A DNA stretch of 64,000 nucleotides from Ga0077530 sp035565975. GTDB taxonomy: Bacteria > Pseudomonadota > Alphaproteobacteria > Rhizobiales > Hyphomicrobiaceae. Numbering within the stretch: position 1 is the first letter of the stretch; every line of letters starts with the position of its first letter. The stretch lies in the NCBI GenBank assembly GCA_035565975.1, contig DATMRT010000006.1, positions 10,651-74,650 on the forward strand. Reading direction: 5' to 3'. A program made the position numbers and the translations under genes. The notes under the pieces were generated by a model, which was given only the letters and a program-made list of their open reading frames with translations, searched no databases and was not told the origin of the DNA. Below are positions 1 through 7,832 of this stretch, in pieces.

Positions 1-392
1 AGAAGGACTTCATTCATTGGATGAACTCCCCGTGCCCAATGGGGGCAATCGAGGAGCCTGGCTTTCCAACCTCGCGCTTCTTTCTTCGGCGATACGACTG
101 CGCCTGAGCGCCTTTTCTGGAGGTCATGCAACAATTGAACCTTGAGCATTCCGATCGCCGGGACAATGCCTAGCTCGATCCGGCGATGCAATTTCATCTT
201 AGATATGCGCGCCAACTACCTGTTAGTAACCCACAAAAACGCTGTCTGCACGCGCGCGCCACAGGTGTTTCACTCACCCGGACCCAAATTGGCCCCATTG
301 GCCCCGTAGACATCTCCCGCTTCCGCGCATTCGTTGCGTTCATCGCCGCGCGCAGGCGCCGTTTTACTCCGCCCTACGGAGCCCGATGGGCC
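1..392. other. Left-edge region without a recognised gene
   Basis: I see no convincing coding sequence here on either strand. The open frames present lack a ribosome-binding site and any recognisable motif. It may hold the promoter of the small membrane-protein gene that follows, but I cannot point to a clear -35/-10 pair. Confidence 0.4.
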
Positions 393-773
393 ATGCCCGA
401 GCCGCATTTCTCAACGCTGAGCGACGACCTCCCGCGAACGCTGCGCCGGGCGCGCGAAGAGCGCGACGCACGCGAGCGCGATGCGAATGGATCCCGCTTT
501 CCCTCCTCGCTCAAGGCGGCGATGAGCGCGGCCTCGGGGAACGCAATGCCGACGCCGGACTATGCGGCTGCAGCGACTCTCACGGGCGGCACGACCGTAA
601 CGCGGATCGACGTGCCATTTCACCGTCTCGTAGCCTTCTTCATGAAAGCGGTGTTTGCGGCGATTCCGGCCCTCGTGATGCTCACGATCATGCTCTGGAC
701 GATCGGCGAAGTGCTGCAGCGCTACTTTCCGTGGCTGCTGAAGATGCGCATTCTCATTCAGTTCCCTGGGTAA
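393..773 (+). CDS. Small hypothetical membrane protein
   Basis: The 126-residue protein has a charged, Arg/Glu-rich N-terminal half (residues 10-35) and one clear hydrophobic segment at about residues 78-107, followed by a short basic and aromatic tail. It is probably a single-pass inner-membrane protein. The frame is open further upstream to 186, but the Met at 393 gives a sensible N-terminus; no strong ribosome-binding site marks it. I recognise no family. It lies upstream of two EF-hand genes but is separated from them by 127 bp. Confidence 0.5.
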   Translation: MPEPHFSTLSDDLPRTLRRAREERDARERDANGSRFPSSLKAAMSAASGNAMPTPDYAAAATLTGGTTVTRIDVPFHRLVAFFMKAVFAAIPALVMLTIMLWTIGEVLQRYFPWLLKMRILIQFPG

Positions 774-900
774 TCTCCGCGCCGCCGCGAGCAATGCGTT
801 GCACGCGATGTGCTTGCGCGCGCACAAAACTCTGTGAGGGAACACCCCTCGCGCCTCGATGGTTAGTCCAAACACGTGAACAGCCACGAGGAGAAAGTGA

Positions 901-1188
901 ATGCAGAAACTTGCCATGGCTGCGATCGCGCTCGGACTTTTCATGAGCCCGGCGATTGCCCAGACGACAGCGCCCGGAACCGAGACCAAGCCATCCGGGC
1001 AGGAAACCAATCGCGCGGATTGTTTGAAAAACTTCCGTGCGGCTGATGCCAACGGCGACGGCACACTCAGCGTGGCCGAGGCCGAAAATGCCAAGCGCGT
1101 TGTTCCGACGACCCTTGCGATGCAGGGCCCGATCAGCGAAAGCGAGTACATGACCGCCTGTCTGCAGCAGGTGCCGAAAGGCGGCTGA
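901..1188 (+). CDS. Secreted EF-hand protein, copy 1
   Basis: The 95-residue protein begins with a Sec signal peptide (hydrophobic residues about 5-20, cleavage near AIA-Q). The mature part carries one EF-hand loop starting at DANGDGTLSVAE (about residues 50-61), with acidic positions suited to calcium, and two cysteines (about 41 and 88) that could pair in the periplasm. A GAGGAGA ribosome-binding site at 888-894 fixes the start. It is paralogous to the protein at 1403-1684: same signal peptide layout, Cys spacing, EF-hand and C-terminal GG. A strong terminator follows, so the copies are probably transcribed separately. The role is unknown; calcium binding is inferred from the motif. Confidence 0.82.
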   Translation: MQKLAMAAIALGLFMSPAIAQTTAPGTETKPSGQETNRADCLKNFRAADANGDGTLSVAEAENAKRVVPTTLAMQGPISESEYMTACLQQVPKGG

Positions 1189-1218
1189 TCGGCGGCATTA
1201 TTGAAGCGATCAACTGCA

Positions 1219-1269
1219 GCCTCGTCTCGACGCCAATGCCTCGAGACGAGGCCCATCGCATTTTTTTTT
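1219..1269 (+). terminator. Rho-independent terminator after EF-hand copy 1
   Basis: A perfect 12-bp inverted repeat (GCCTCGTCTCGA at 1219-1230 and its complement at 1241-1252) has a 10-nt loop. It is followed eight bases later by nine T residues at 1261-1269. It lies 30 bp after the stop of the first EF-hand gene. Confidence 0.8.
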
Positions 1270-1402
1270 GCTGGGCGCATCTGGCGCACGATTTTCTGCA
1301 ACGTCACGGCTTTCAACAATCAAGGGTTTCGCCCCAGTTGAAGCCCTAACGCTGCGTCTCCACTTCCTCTCGCGTGTAATGCGTACATTTGAGGAGGCAT
1401 CG

Positions 1403-1684
1403 ATGCGGAAGCTTGTAGCGGCTGCAATTGTGATGAGTGCTTGCGTCACCTCGGCCTTTGCTCAAACCCCTAAGGACGAGGTGCCCCCGGCAGGCGAAGC
1501 GAATTCTCGGGCCGATTGCCAGGAACAGTTCCGCTACGCCGACAAGGACGGCGATGGCGTGCTGAGCCCCGCCGAGGCGGAGAACGCACGCAAGGTCATT
1601 CCGACGGATCTTGCTTTGACCGGCCCCATTACCAGGACAGAGTTCATGGATGCTTGTGCTGCCCTGATCGACAAGGGCGGCTGA
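1403..1684 (+). CDS. Secreted EF-hand protein, copy 2
   Basis: The 93-residue protein has a Sec signal peptide (cleavage near AFA-Q) and one EF-hand loop of the form DKDGDGVLSPAE. Two cysteines flank the same positions as in the protein at 901-1188. The GAGGAGG at 1391-1397 sets the ATG at 1403; an open frame extending upstream to 1268 has no such site. The two proteins align over nearly their full length, which indicates a tandem duplication. The EF-hand is canonical at the D-x-D-x-D-G positions. The likely site is the periplasm; function unknown. Confidence 0.82.
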   Translation: MRKLVAAAIVMSACVTSAFAQTPKDEVPPAGEANSRADCQEQFRYADKDGDGVLSPAEAENARKVIPTDLALTGPITRTEFMDACAALIDKGG

Positions 1685-1705
1685 GCCTCACTTCTCGTCC
1701 CGCCA

Positions 1706-1730
1706 CTGCAGCCGGCCTCGTCGGCTGCAG
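1706..1730. terminator. Hairpin between convergent EF-hand and mtnP genes
   Basis: CTGCAGCCG at 1706-1714 pairs with CGGCTGCAG at 1722-1730 across a 7-nt loop. It lies between a plus-strand stop (1684) and a minus-strand stop (1736), so it could terminate both. There is no strong T-run on either side. Confidence 0.5.
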
Positions 1731-1735
1731 CTCTC

Positions 1736-2617
1736 TCAAGCTTGACGATGCAGTATGCGCCCGGCCACCGCATCGAGCTTCGCGACGAGTGCAGGATCAC
1801 GCGCATCAGGCGGCGTGATGATCGCCGTTTCGAGCGCTCGGTCCGAGCCGATTGGGCAGGGTGGATGCTCGCGCGGGAACGCGTGACAGAGCCGCGAGAT
1901 GATGCGTTGCGACTTGCTCACGTTCTCCCTCAGAACTTTAAGGATCTCCGTGATATCGACCTCACGATAATCATCGTGCCAGCAGTCGTAGTCGGTGACC
2001 ATGGCGAGCGTCGCGTAGCAGATCTCGGCCTCGCGGGCGAGTTTGGCTTCGGGCATGTTCGTCATGCCGATGACGTCGCAGCCCCAGGCGCGATAGAGAT
2101 TCGACTCGGCGCGTGTCGAGAACTGCGGCCCCTCCATCGCGAGATACGTTCCCCCACGCGTGATCGCGATGCCTTCCGCGCGCGCGGCCCTCTCGACTTC
2201 GTCGACGAGCGCGGGGCTCACAGGATCGGCAACGGAGACGTGTGCGACGCAGCCCGTGCCGAAGAATGATTTCTCGCGCGCGAACGTGCGGTCGATGAAC
2301 TGGTCGACGAGCACGAAATGGCCTGGCGGGTACTGCTCCTTGAGCGAGCCGCAGGCCGAAATGGATATGAGGTCCGTGACGCCGGCCCGCTTCAGGCAAT
2401 CGATGTTGGCGCGATAGTTGATCTCGGTCGGGGGGACGCGATGGCCGCGCCCGTGACGTGGCAGGAAACGGACTGGCAGGCCGTCCACCTCGGCGAAGAG
2501 GATTGCGTCCGAAGGGACGCCCCATGGGCTTACGACGAGCTCCCAGTGCGGGTTCTTGAGATCGGGGAGGTCGTAGTGCCCGCTGCCGCCGAGAAAGCCG
2601 AGAACCGTCTTCACCAT
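1736..2617 (-). CDS. mtnP: S-methyl-5'-thioadenosine phosphorylase
   Basis: The 293-residue protein is a type of purine nucleoside phosphorylase. It splits 5'-methylthioadenosine with phosphate into adenine and 5-methylthioribose-1-phosphate, recycling the by-product of polyamine synthesis. Family signatures are the N-terminal GGSGHYD (residues 10-16), the phosphate-site RHGRGH (54-59), MEGPQFSTRAE (161-171) and GMTNMPEA (184-191). The length is typical. The start ATG has only a weak purine-rich region upstream. No other methionine-salvage gene lies next to it, so it acts as a stand-alone salvage enzyme here. Confidence 0.95.
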   Translation of the reverse strand: MVKTVLGFLGGSGHYDLPDLKNPHWELVVSPWGVPSDAILFAEVDGLPVRFLPRHGRGHRVPPTEINYRANIDCLKRAGVTDLISISACGSLKEQYPPGHFVLVDQFIDRTFAREKSFFGTGCVAHVSVADPVSPALVDEVERAARAEGIAITRGGTYLAMEGPQFSTRAESNLYRAWGCDVIGMTNMPEAKLAREAEICYATLAMVTDYDCWHDDYREVDITEILKVLRENVSKSQRIISRLCHAFPREHPPCPIGSDRALETAIITPPDARDPALVAKLDAVAGRILHRQA

Positions 2618-2723
2618 CGTGCCAACTCTTTCGTCGCCTGAAACAGACTGCGGCGGCCCGAGAGCCGCCGCAGGTCGGTGCGTGCTGGGTGGCTGGCAGG
2701 CTCGAGCCCGCGAACAACCTAGG

Positions 2724-3035
2724 CTATTTGCAGAGCGTCGCGAAAGCCTTGCACTCCGAGCCGAGCCCGCCCTTCGTGCACTTGAAGCGGACCTTGCTCA
2801 CTTTGTAGCCCGGCGCCGTGCCAACCTTCTGGCCGGCGGCCATGAACTGGGCCCAGCTACCCCAGTCCGTCGCCTGGAGTACGGCTTCCCACGCCTGGAA
2901 CTTGGCGCCGTCCTCGGTCGTGTTCGTGCCTTGTCCGCCCTTGTTCATGCACGCAGCCGACGCCACCGATGCCATGCCGAGCGATAAAGCGGCGGCCATC
3001 GCCGCCGCGGCGATTCCATAACGAACCGTGCCCAT
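2724..3035 (-). CDS. Small secreted cysteine-containing protein
   Basis: The 103-residue protein has a signal peptide (hydrophobic residues about 8-27, cleavage near ASA-A). The mature domain of about 75 residues contains four cysteines, including a C-terminal group. A GGGGAAG ribosome-binding site precedes the ATG by a few bases. The charge and aromatic pattern (WEAVLQATDWGSWAQF) suggests a small folded helical domain stabilised by disulfides. I do not recognise the family. It sits between mtnP and a dehydrogenase on the same strand, with about 105-125 bp on each side. Confidence 0.65.
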   Translation of the reverse strand: MGTVRYGIAAAAMAAALSLGMASVASAACMNKGGQGTNTTEDGAKFQAWEAVLQATDWGSWAQFMAAGQKVGTAPGYKVSKVRFKCTKGGLGSECKAFATLCK

Positions 3036-3158
3036 ATCCGTCTTCCCCTGTCAGAGTGATCGGGTCGCTCCTTCGCAATGCCTCTCAGCGCCCGATTCGG
3101 GGACTATAGCGGCAGGCGGACCGGAGCACAGATGCACGCAAGCCACAGCGGCTTGTCA

Positions 3159-3914
3159 TCAGAGCGTGAAGCCGCCGTCGACGAGGAAGGCCTGGCCGGT
3201 CGTGAACGCGGCTTCGTCGCTCGCCAGATAGACGGCGATCGCTGCTATCTCCTCGGCCGTGCCGAGCCGGCCCATGGGTTGGCGATCGATGAACATCTGG
3301 CGCACTTCGGCGGCGGGCTTGCCGAGCGCCTGGGACTGCGCGGCGATGCGCGCATCGAGCGAGGGCGACTGGACGGTGCCGGGGCAAATGGCATTGCAGC
3401 GGATGCCTTTACGGATGAAATCGGCGGCGACGGATTTGGTGAGGCCGATCACGGCGGCTTTGGTCGCGCCGTACACATAACGGTTGATCACGCCGCGCGG
3501 TGCGCCGGCGGCAGAAGCAATGTTCACGATCGCGCCGCCGCCCTTGGCGAGCATGGCTGGAAGAAAGGCCGAGATCGTGCGGTGCATGGACTTCACGTTG
3601 AGGTCGAATGAAAAATCCCACTCATCCTCCGAGCATTCGAGCACCGTGCCATTGGCCACGAACCCGGCCGCATTGAAGAGGATGTCGACAGCGCCGAGTT
3701 CCTTGGCCAGCGCATTGACGGCTGCGGTATCGCGCACGTCGAGCTTGCGCGCCTCGGCAATGCCGTCGCGCTTCAGCGCTTCGAGCGCGGCCGCGTCGAT
3801 GTCGGTTGCGATCACGCGAGCGCCTTCGCGCGCAAAGGCGATTGCCGTGGCGCGCCCGATGCCCGCGCCCGACGCCGTGCAGAAGGCGGTCTTGCCGTTC
3901 AAACGCCCTGCCAT
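3159..3914 (-). CDS. Short-chain dehydrogenase, BDH2/DHRS6-like
   Basis: The 251-residue NAD(P)-dependent oxidoreductase has the cofactor motif TASGAGIG (residues 13-20), NAAG (81-84), catalytic Ser134 and the Tyr148-x-x-x-Lys152 pair. An Asp near the end of the second beta strand (ATDID) favours NAD. The sequence around the active site and the C-terminus (ICPGTVQSPSLDARI, GQAFLVDGGFTL) strongly resembles cytosolic 3-hydroxybutyrate dehydrogenase type 2. Bacterial relatives in the same branch act on sugar acids such as 2-keto-3-deoxy-L-fuconate, so the substrate is open. GGGAGG upstream supports the start. It appears monocistronic. Confidence 0.85.
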   Translation of the reverse strand: MAGRLNGKTAFCTASGAGIGRATAIAFAREGARVIATDIDAAALEALKRDGIAEARKLDVRDTAAVNALAKELGAVDILFNAAGFVANGTVLECSEDEWDFSFDLNVKSMHRTISAFLPAMLAKGGGAIVNIASAAGAPRGVINRYVYGATKAAVIGLTKSVAADFIRKGIRCNAICPGTVQSPSLDARIAAQSQALGKPAAEVRQMFIDRQPMGRLGTAEEIAAIAVYLASDEAAFTTGQAFLVDGGFTL

Positions 3915-4003
3915 GTGGTCCTCCCGGAGTGCCGATGTTGGTTTTGCCTGGGCGCAAGCTTAGAGGCGGATTGGTCCGTGGGGAACCGGCGCGCCGCAGA
4001 ACC

Positions 4004-4615
4004 TCAGCGGACCGTCTCGCCCGGATAGACGCCCCAAAGCTTGTTCTGCTCGACATACCCCCGGTAGTCGCCGACCGAGATTTGGCACCAGTGGCCGTCG
4101 CACCGCCGGATGCCGCAGATGACGCCGGGCTCCAGCAGCGCAACCTGGCGGGCGGATGTCGAATCCTCGTCGCGCAGGGGCACCGGCTTCGCCGCTTTGC
4201 TCGTACGCGCCTCGCCTGTCGCCCAGGCCATGATCACGCACGTGCGGCGCGCCGACAGCAGGGCGTGTGCAACCCAGCCGACGCTGCCGTCCTGGTCGCG
4301 GATCTGGCGCCAGTTCTCATACTCCTCGATGACCTCGACCGGCAGCCCGACGCGGTTGAAGACCCAGAGGATCTTGTGGTCCGTGCCGGGGCCCTGGCGA
4401 ACCTGCACGCGGTCCGACTTGAGGCTGACGAAGCGTGGGAGCGGCAGGCCCGAGGCCCCGACGCCGAGCGGCTGTGGCGGCTGCGCGGAGATGGGCGTCG
4501 CGAAGGCCGCGCCGAGGGCAAGCGTGATTGCTGTGATCGCAAGGCCGTCCCGCCACACCGCACGAGGCCGAATTCGTATGGTCGTCAAGTCTCTGCCCCG
4601 TACTCCCTGCCGCAT
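4004..4615 (-). CDS. Secreted bacterial SH3-domain protein
   Basis: The 203-residue protein has an N-terminal membrane-targeting hydrophobic stretch (about residues 24-44, cleavage near ISA-Q). Two SH3-like (SH3b) repeats follow. The first covers about residues 62-125 (VRQGPGTDHKILW...GWVAHALL); the second covers about 145-200 and ends in GYVEQNKLWGVYPGE. Such proteins are usually periplasmic and bind peptidoglycan or peptides. Two cysteines in the second repeat could form a disulfide. The exact start is uncertain because there is no clear ribosome-binding site; I kept the Met giving the fullest n-region. Confidence 0.8.
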   Translation of the reverse strand: MRQGVRGRDLTTIRIRPRAVWRDGLAITAITLALGAAFATPISAQPPQPLGVGASGLPLPRFVSLKSDRVQVRQGPGTDHKILWVFNRVGLPVEVIEEYENWRQIRDQDGSVGWVAHALLSARRTCVIMAWATGEARTSKAAKPVPLRDEDSTSARQVALLEPGVICGIRRCDGHWCQISVGDYRGYVEQNKLWGVYPGETVR

Positions 4616-4830
4616 CCCTGCACCAGTGCCTATGCGATTCGTGGTGCCCGTTCGATGCGGCCCGCGCGCCCCTCTAACATAATAAGGAATTCGACCGGAT
4701 CACGGTCCGCTCGCCGCACTGTGATCGGAGTTGCGATCAAAGGCCGTCGCGGGTACCACTCAGCCTTCTCAGGCGATCGCCGCGCTCGGCTCCTCCAGCG
4801 CGGCCGTGTTCAATTAACCGCAGGTAGCCC

Positions 4831-5541
4831 GTGGCCGGTCATAGTCTTCCATCGACCATCCTTTCCATGCTTGCGCCCGTTCATCGTGACGGGTGGAAGT
4901 TCCTGGCCATCGGCGTAGTGCTCGCGCTGCTGTTCCTCATGGTGTGGCCGCCGCTCGGCTGGCTGCTCGTCGTCATCTCCGCTTGGATCGCTTATTTCTT
5001 TCGCGATCCCGATCGCGTGACGCCGCTGCGCGAGGGCCTCGTGATCGCGCCGGCGGACGGCCGCATCTCGGCGGTCGAGCGCGTCGTGCCGCCGCCCGAG
5101 CTCGGCTTCGGCATCGGCGAGCGCCAGCGCATCTCGATCTTTCTCTCGGTCTTCGACGTGCACATCAACCGCGCGCCGGTCGCGGGCCGCATCAGCCGCT
5201 CGGTGTATGTGCCGGGTGCGTTCCTCAATGCCGCACTCGATAAGGCGAGCGCCGACAACGAGCGTCGCGCCCTCGTGATCACGACCGGGACCGGCGAGGA
5301 GATCGGTGTCGTTCAGATCGCCGGCCTGATCGCGCGGCGCATCGTCACGTTCAAAGACGAGGGCGACATGGTCGGCGTCGGCGAGCGCTTCGGCCTCATC
5401 CGTTTTGGAAGCCGCGCGGATGTCTACCTGCCGGAAGGCAAGACAGCGCTCGTGGCGGTCGGGCAGCGCGCCGTTGCGGGCGAGACCGTGCTCGCAGACC
5501 TCACGTCGAGCGAGGTCGAGCGCGAGGCGCGGTTGGGGTGA
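4831..5541 (+). CDS. psd: Phosphatidylserine decarboxylase proenzyme
   Basis: The 236-residue inner-membrane proenzyme converts phosphatidylserine to phosphatidylethanolamine. It has an N-terminal APVHRDGW, a membrane hairpin at about residues 24-52, and FFRDP at 56-60. APADGRIS (73-80) and FDVHINR (108-114) follow. The self-cleavage site is Gly193-Ser194 in RFGSR, where Ser becomes the pyruvoyl group. This is the short Psd type common in alphaproteobacteria. The GTG start at 4831 gives the usual N-terminus; an ATG at 4867 would clip it. pssA, often adjacent, is not here: a repeat follows instead. Confidence 0.93.
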   Translation: MAGHSLPSTILSMLAPVHRDGWKFLAIGVVLALLFLMVWPPLGWLLVVISAWIAYFFRDPDRVTPLREGLVIAPADGRISAVERVVPPPELGFGIGERQRISIFLSVFDVHINRAPVAGRISRSVYVPGAFLNAALDKASADNERRALVITTGTGEEIGVVQIAGLIARRIVTFKDEGDMVGVGERFGLIRFGSRADVYLPEGKTALVAVGQRAVAGETVLADLTSSEVEREARLG

Positions 5542-5572
5542 GTCATGCTCGCGCGGCCGGCCGTGATGCTCA

Positions 5573-5682
5573 TTTCTCCTGCTTCCCGCGCGCAGGGAGA
5601 GAGGCGACGGCACACGCCAACGTCAGCGCGAGCTCCCGCCCCTCATCCTAACCGTCTCCCCGCGAAGAACGGGGAGAAGGGA
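5573..5682. repeat. Dispersed palindromic repeat A, copy 1
   Basis: This element of about 110 bp matches the one at 17095-17212. Each has a short inverted repeat at both ends of the type CTCCCCG...CGGGGAGA, and a shared core that includes AACGTC, AGCTCCCGCCCCTCA and CCTAACC. The left palindrome of this copy is diverged; the right one (about 5656-5682) is well preserved. It lies between psd and repeat B. The bipartite palindromic form resembles REP/BIME elements. No transposase is nearby. Confidence 0.75.
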
Positions 5683-5700
5683 CATCTCGCGCTCGCGGCA

Positions 5701-5848
5701 GCGGTCGCAGCACCAGTTTCATGAGCGCGCGACTGCGCGCCGGCCGCTAGGCTGTCCTGCAACAAAAAGCAGACCTCGCGCGCTTGCCGCCGCGGGCATA
5801 GCACTACGGGGCGGTTGCGAAGCGCCTCTTCCCAGCAGCCCGCGGCCA
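5701..5848 (-). repeat. Dispersed repeat B, copy 1
   Basis: Read on the minus strand, this segment of about 148 bp aligns with the plus strand at 39905-40060. Shared blocks include CCGCGGGCTGCTG, GCTTCGCAAC, CGGCGGCAAG-like sequence and the final GCGCGCTCATGAA. It starts immediately after the stop codon of the TSUP permease gene, as the other copy starts a few bases after a SPOR gene stop. It has no intact coding sequence of its own. Confidence 0.7.
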
Positions 5849-6571
5849 CTAAGATAAAGCCGCCCAGATCATCGTAATGCCCGCCAGCACCATCATGGCT
5901 TCGAGAATGCCGGCGTAGTGGCGCGCATCGAGACGCATGACGATCGACTTCGCGAACCACGAGCCGACCATGAGCGCGCCCCCCACGATGAGCCCTTTCG
6001 CGATCGTCTCCCAGGGCAGCACGCCATACGTGCGGAAGACCAGCGACTTCACGAAGCTCACTGCGCCCGAACCGACGGCCTCGGTCGAAATGTAGGCGCC
6101 TTTGGTCAGGCCGTAGGCGAGGAAGAAGGGCGTATTGAGCGGCCCTGTCGAAGCGACGAGGCCGGTGAGGAAGCCGATGGCCGCGCCGACGAGGGCCAAC
6201 CCCCAGAGCGTCACCGAGAAGCCGCGCACCATGAGCCAGCGCCGGACGGGGATGACGCCGATCAGAAATACGCCGAGCGCGGCCTCGACGAGACGAGCAT
6301 CGAGCGCGATGAGTGTGCGAGCCCCGAGCGCGGCAGCAGGGATGGCAGTCGCGCAATAGGCGGCATTGGCGCGCCAGTCGACCTCGCGCCACCAGATGGC
6401 GACGCGCATCCAGTTCGCGAGTACGCTGGCGATTGCCATGATCGGCACGGCTTCCTTGGGACCGAATGCGAAGACCAGGATCGGCATCACGAGGATCGAT
6501 GCGCCGAAGCCCACCACGCCGCCGATCACGCCGCCGACGAGCCCGAGCAGAAGAATGAGCATCCAGATCAT
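5849..6571 (-). CDS. TSUP (TauE/SafE) family permease
   Basis: The 240-residue integral membrane protein has about seven to eight hydrophobic segments and the family-type N-terminus LLLGLVGGVIGGVVGFGASILVMP, which recurs in half form in the second half (FLTGLVASTGPLNTPFFLAYGL). TSUP proteins export or import sulfite, sulfoacetate, taurine-derived anions or related organic anions; the substrate cannot be read from the sequence. The frame is open upstream to 6742, but that extension is Arg/Pro-rich and unlike a membrane protein, so I chose the Met at 6571. Repeat B follows directly after the stop. Confidence 0.85.
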   Translation of the reverse strand: MIWMLILLLGLVGGVIGGVVGFGASILVMPILVFAFGPKEAVPIMAIASVLANWMRVAIWWREVDWRANAAYCATAIPAAALGARTLIALDARLVEAALGVFLIGVIPVRRWLMVRGFSVTLWGLALVGAAIGFLTGLVASTGPLNTPFFLAYGLTKGAYISTEAVGSGAVSFVKSLVFRTYGVLPWETIAKGLIVGGALMVGSWFAKSIVMRLDARHYAGILEAMMVLAGITMIWAALS

Positions 6572-6719
6572 GCGGGGGCTCGGCAGGGCAGGAGACGCGC
6601 GCGTGGGCACACGTCGCGGCTGTGGGCAGAAGGGGCGGCAGGTGCCACCAAAGCAGCCCGCGACCCTACGCCGAGTCCAGCTCGCGGGTCCAGGCTCCTG
6701 CCGTGGGCCTGACCACCAC

Positions 6720-7823
6720 CTACCGTCGATCACCCACGGCAAGCCGCCGCTCGATGAAGAGCGAGTAGCGCGACATGCCGAAGCAGAAGATCCAGAAGAT
6801 CAACCCCGCGAACGCGTAGCCGGTCATGGCGGTCGCGTGCGAGAACCATTTCGCGTCCGTCTGGTTGAGCTGCACGATGCCGAGCAGGTCGAAGATGCCG
6901 ATGATGAGGACGAGGCTCGTGTCCTTGAAAAGACTGATGAACGAATTGACGATGCCGGGGATGACGAGCTTCAGCGCCTGGGGCAGGACGATGAGGCCCA
7001 TCTTCTGCGCGTAGGTGAGGCCAAGGGCGTCGGCCGCCTCGAACTGGCCGCGCGGGATCGCCTGCAGGCCGCCGCGGATCACCTCGGCGAGATAGGCGGC
7101 GGCGAACAGCGCGACCATGATGAGCGCGCGCAGCAGCTTGTCGATCGTCATGCCCTCGGGAAGGAAGAGCGGCAGCATCACCGAGGCCATGAACAGCACG
7201 GTGATGAGCGGCACGCCGCGCACAAGCTCGATAAAGCCGACCGATACCCATCGCACGATTGGCATGCGCGATCGCCGCCCGAGAGCCAGCATGATGCCAA
7301 GCGGGAAAGCGCCGGCGATGCCGACGCTCGCGACGACGAGCGTCACGAGGAGGCCGCCCCACAGTTCCGTCGGCACATGGGGGAGGCCGAAATAGCCGCC
7401 CGAGAGCAGAAGGAACGCGGCGATGGGAAAGACGACGATCATATAGATCGTGTTGACGAGCTTGCCCGGCACGCGCGGGATCATCAGCGGCACGAGACCG
7501 ATGAGCGCGAGCACGTACGTCAGGTCGACGCGCCAGCGCTGAGGTTCCGGATAGCGCCCGTACATGAACTGGCTGAACTTCGCCTGGATGAAGGGCCAGC
7601 ACGCCCCGGCGCCCTCGCGCGAGCACGCCTTGCCGTCCTCGCCCTCCCAGGTCGCATTCAGAAAAGCCCAGTTCACAACGCCGCTCACGACCGTCCAGAT
7701 CAGCCAGAGGGCGATGAGGGTGAGGATGGCGTTCGTCGGGCTCGAGAAGAGATTCCTGCGCAACCAAGCGAAGGGGCCGACTTCGCTACGGGGAGGGCGC
7801 ATATCTGCGGTCGTGCTCGTCAT
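6720..7823 (-). CDS. aapM: General L-amino acid ABC transporter permease AapM
   Basis: The 367-residue inner-membrane permease has an N-terminal TM, a periplasmic loop with two cysteines (GKACSREGAGACW) typical of AapM/BztC, several more TM segments, and the ABC permease EAA-type loop near EAADALGLTYAQKMGLIVLPQALK. With AapQ it forms the membrane channel for polar amino acids such as glutamate and aspartate. It is the last gene of the P-J-Q-M cluster. The AapQ stop lies only 10 bp before its ATG, and the ribosome-binding site (AGGGG type) lies in that gap, so the two are co-transcribed and probably translationally coupled. Confidence 0.92.
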   Translation of the reverse strand: MTSTTADMRPPRSEVGPFAWLRRNLFSSPTNAILTLIALWLIWTVVSGVVNWAFLNATWEGEDGKACSREGAGACWPFIQAKFSQFMYGRYPEPQRWRVDLTYVLALIGLVPLMIPRVPGKLVNTIYMIVVFPIAAFLLLSGGYFGLPHVPTELWGGLLVTLVVASVGIAGAFPLGIMLALGRRSRMPIVRWVSVGFIELVRGVPLITVLFMASVMLPLFLPEGMTIDKLLRALIMVALFAAAYLAEVIRGGLQAIPRGQFEAADALGLTYAQKMGLIVLPQALKLVIPGIVNSFISLFKDTSLVLIIGIFDLLGIVQLNQTDAKWFSHATAMTGYAFAGLIFWIFCFGMSRYSLFIERRLAVGDRR

Positions 7824-7832
7824 GGCGGTCCC

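Noticed and set aside
1261..1269. Run of nine T as a possible slippage site
   Set aside because: It follows a perfect 12-bp stem outside any gene, so it is explained as the U-tract of a terminator.
5643..5848. Open frame running out of the TSUP gene into repeat B
   Set aside because: It is a different frame from the permease; the peptide comes from repeat sequence and has no start signal. The similar peptide after the SPOR gene reflects the shared repeat only.
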